Shown here: in pieces, positions 4,876-5,018 of the stretch
Layout of the letters: every line of letters starts with the position of its first letter
How positions within the stretch are numbered: the stretch's first letter is position 1
Assembly: GCA_020058465.1 (NCBI GenBank)
Contig: JAGVDZ010000015.1
Location: 1 to 5,018 of the forward strand
DNA length: 5,018 nt
Direction of reading: 5' to 3'
Source of the DNA: Parachlamydiales bacterium
GTDB taxonomy: Bacteria > Chlamydiota > Chlamydiia > Chlamydiales > SM23-39
Translations under genes and position numbers: made by a program
Notes under the pieces: model-generated
The model's input: only the letters and a program-made list of their open reading frames with translations
The model's database searches: none
Told to the model about the DNA's origin: nothing

Positions 4876-5018
4876 TATACACAAATGAATTCAAAAGTTA
4901 GGAATTTGACAAGGAGGTAGCTTGGAATTCATCTTTCTGAAGCAGCTAAACTTATAAAGTTTAGCGATACCAAGAAAGGTGAACTCCAAGCGTCGCCGAC
5001 ACTGTCGAAAACCAACTT
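4876..5018. mobile_element. Family-A palindromic repeat (MITE-like), copy 2, right end cut off by the window end
   Basis: Positions 4940-5018 match 1-79 with two mismatches. The left terminal repeat (4876-4899, TATACACAAATGAATTCAAA...) is complementary to the right terminal repeat of copy 1 (75-98), with one mismatch. By that comparison the element should end about 19 bp beyond the window. It contains TTGACA (4907-4911 region), an AAGGAGGT run (4911-4918) and the perfect 9-bp-arm hairpin at 4945-4965. It lies 53 bp upstream of the doxX-like start codon, so it may influence that operon's expression. No open reading frame of useful length is present. Confidence 0.75.

Noticed and set aside
4343..4894. 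Longer doxX-like frame from a TTG at 4894
   Set aside because: The start would lie inside the repeat's terminal sequence, the extra 24 residues do not look like DoxX, and the ATG at 4822 has its own GGAGG.
1..5018. CRISPR array
   Set aside because: Repeats are few, long and palindromic at their ends, with no regularly spaced short repeats and no cas genes.

Overview
The window looks like an accessory, repeat-rich stretch of a bacterial chromosome. Two degenerate insertion sequences and several short palindromic repeats lie between a few ordinary genes. The best guess for the host is an environmental (amoeba-associated) member of the Chlamydiota. This rests on three things recalled from the families: the secreted 292-residue protein resembles conserved hypothetical proteins of Parachlamydia/Protochlamydia-type genomes, the N-terminal half of Lnt has a chlamydial flavour, and the tRNA has no encoded CCA. 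None of this is proof, and the assignment is tentative.

Layout from left to right. Positions 1-98 are the right-hand part of a roughly 162-bp palindromic repeat (family A). It is inserted in the C-terminal remnant of an IS66-family transposase (99-299), whose right end is near 338. Positions 339-526 hold a degenerate repeat end and the upstream region of a small secreted protein with a zinc-ribbon-like tail (527-901, +). That gene converges with, and overlaps by 4 nt, a membrane-anchored or secreted protein of unknown function (898-1776, -). A tRNA-Leu(UAG) gene (1911-1994, -) with a plausible promoter and terminator follows. Positions 2070-2706 are a decayed ISAs1-family element with 31-bp terminal inverted repeats. 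It contains a second palindromic repeat (family B, about 166 bp). To its right lies a two-gene operon on the minus strand: a DoxX-like membrane protein (4343-4822) and apolipoprotein N-acyltransferase lnt (2676-4343), overlapping by 1 nt (TGATG). The last codons and stop of lnt lie inside the IS inverted repeat. Positions 4876-5018 are a second family-A repeat, in the same orientation as the first and cut off by the window end.

The most interesting signal is the repeat family. Families A and B share TATA-bounded long terminal inverted repeats, near-equal length, and a homologous segment just inside the left repeat. Read as protein, that segment encodes N-L-T-R-R in both. Both nested copies sit inside dead transposase genes. 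They are MITE-like, or resemble in-frame palindromic elements such as the Rickettsia RPEs. A second point is that doxX and lnt each carry a run of eight G inside the coding sequence, which could allow slippage. Both window ends fall inside the same repeat, so the sequence is probably a contig broken at repeats.
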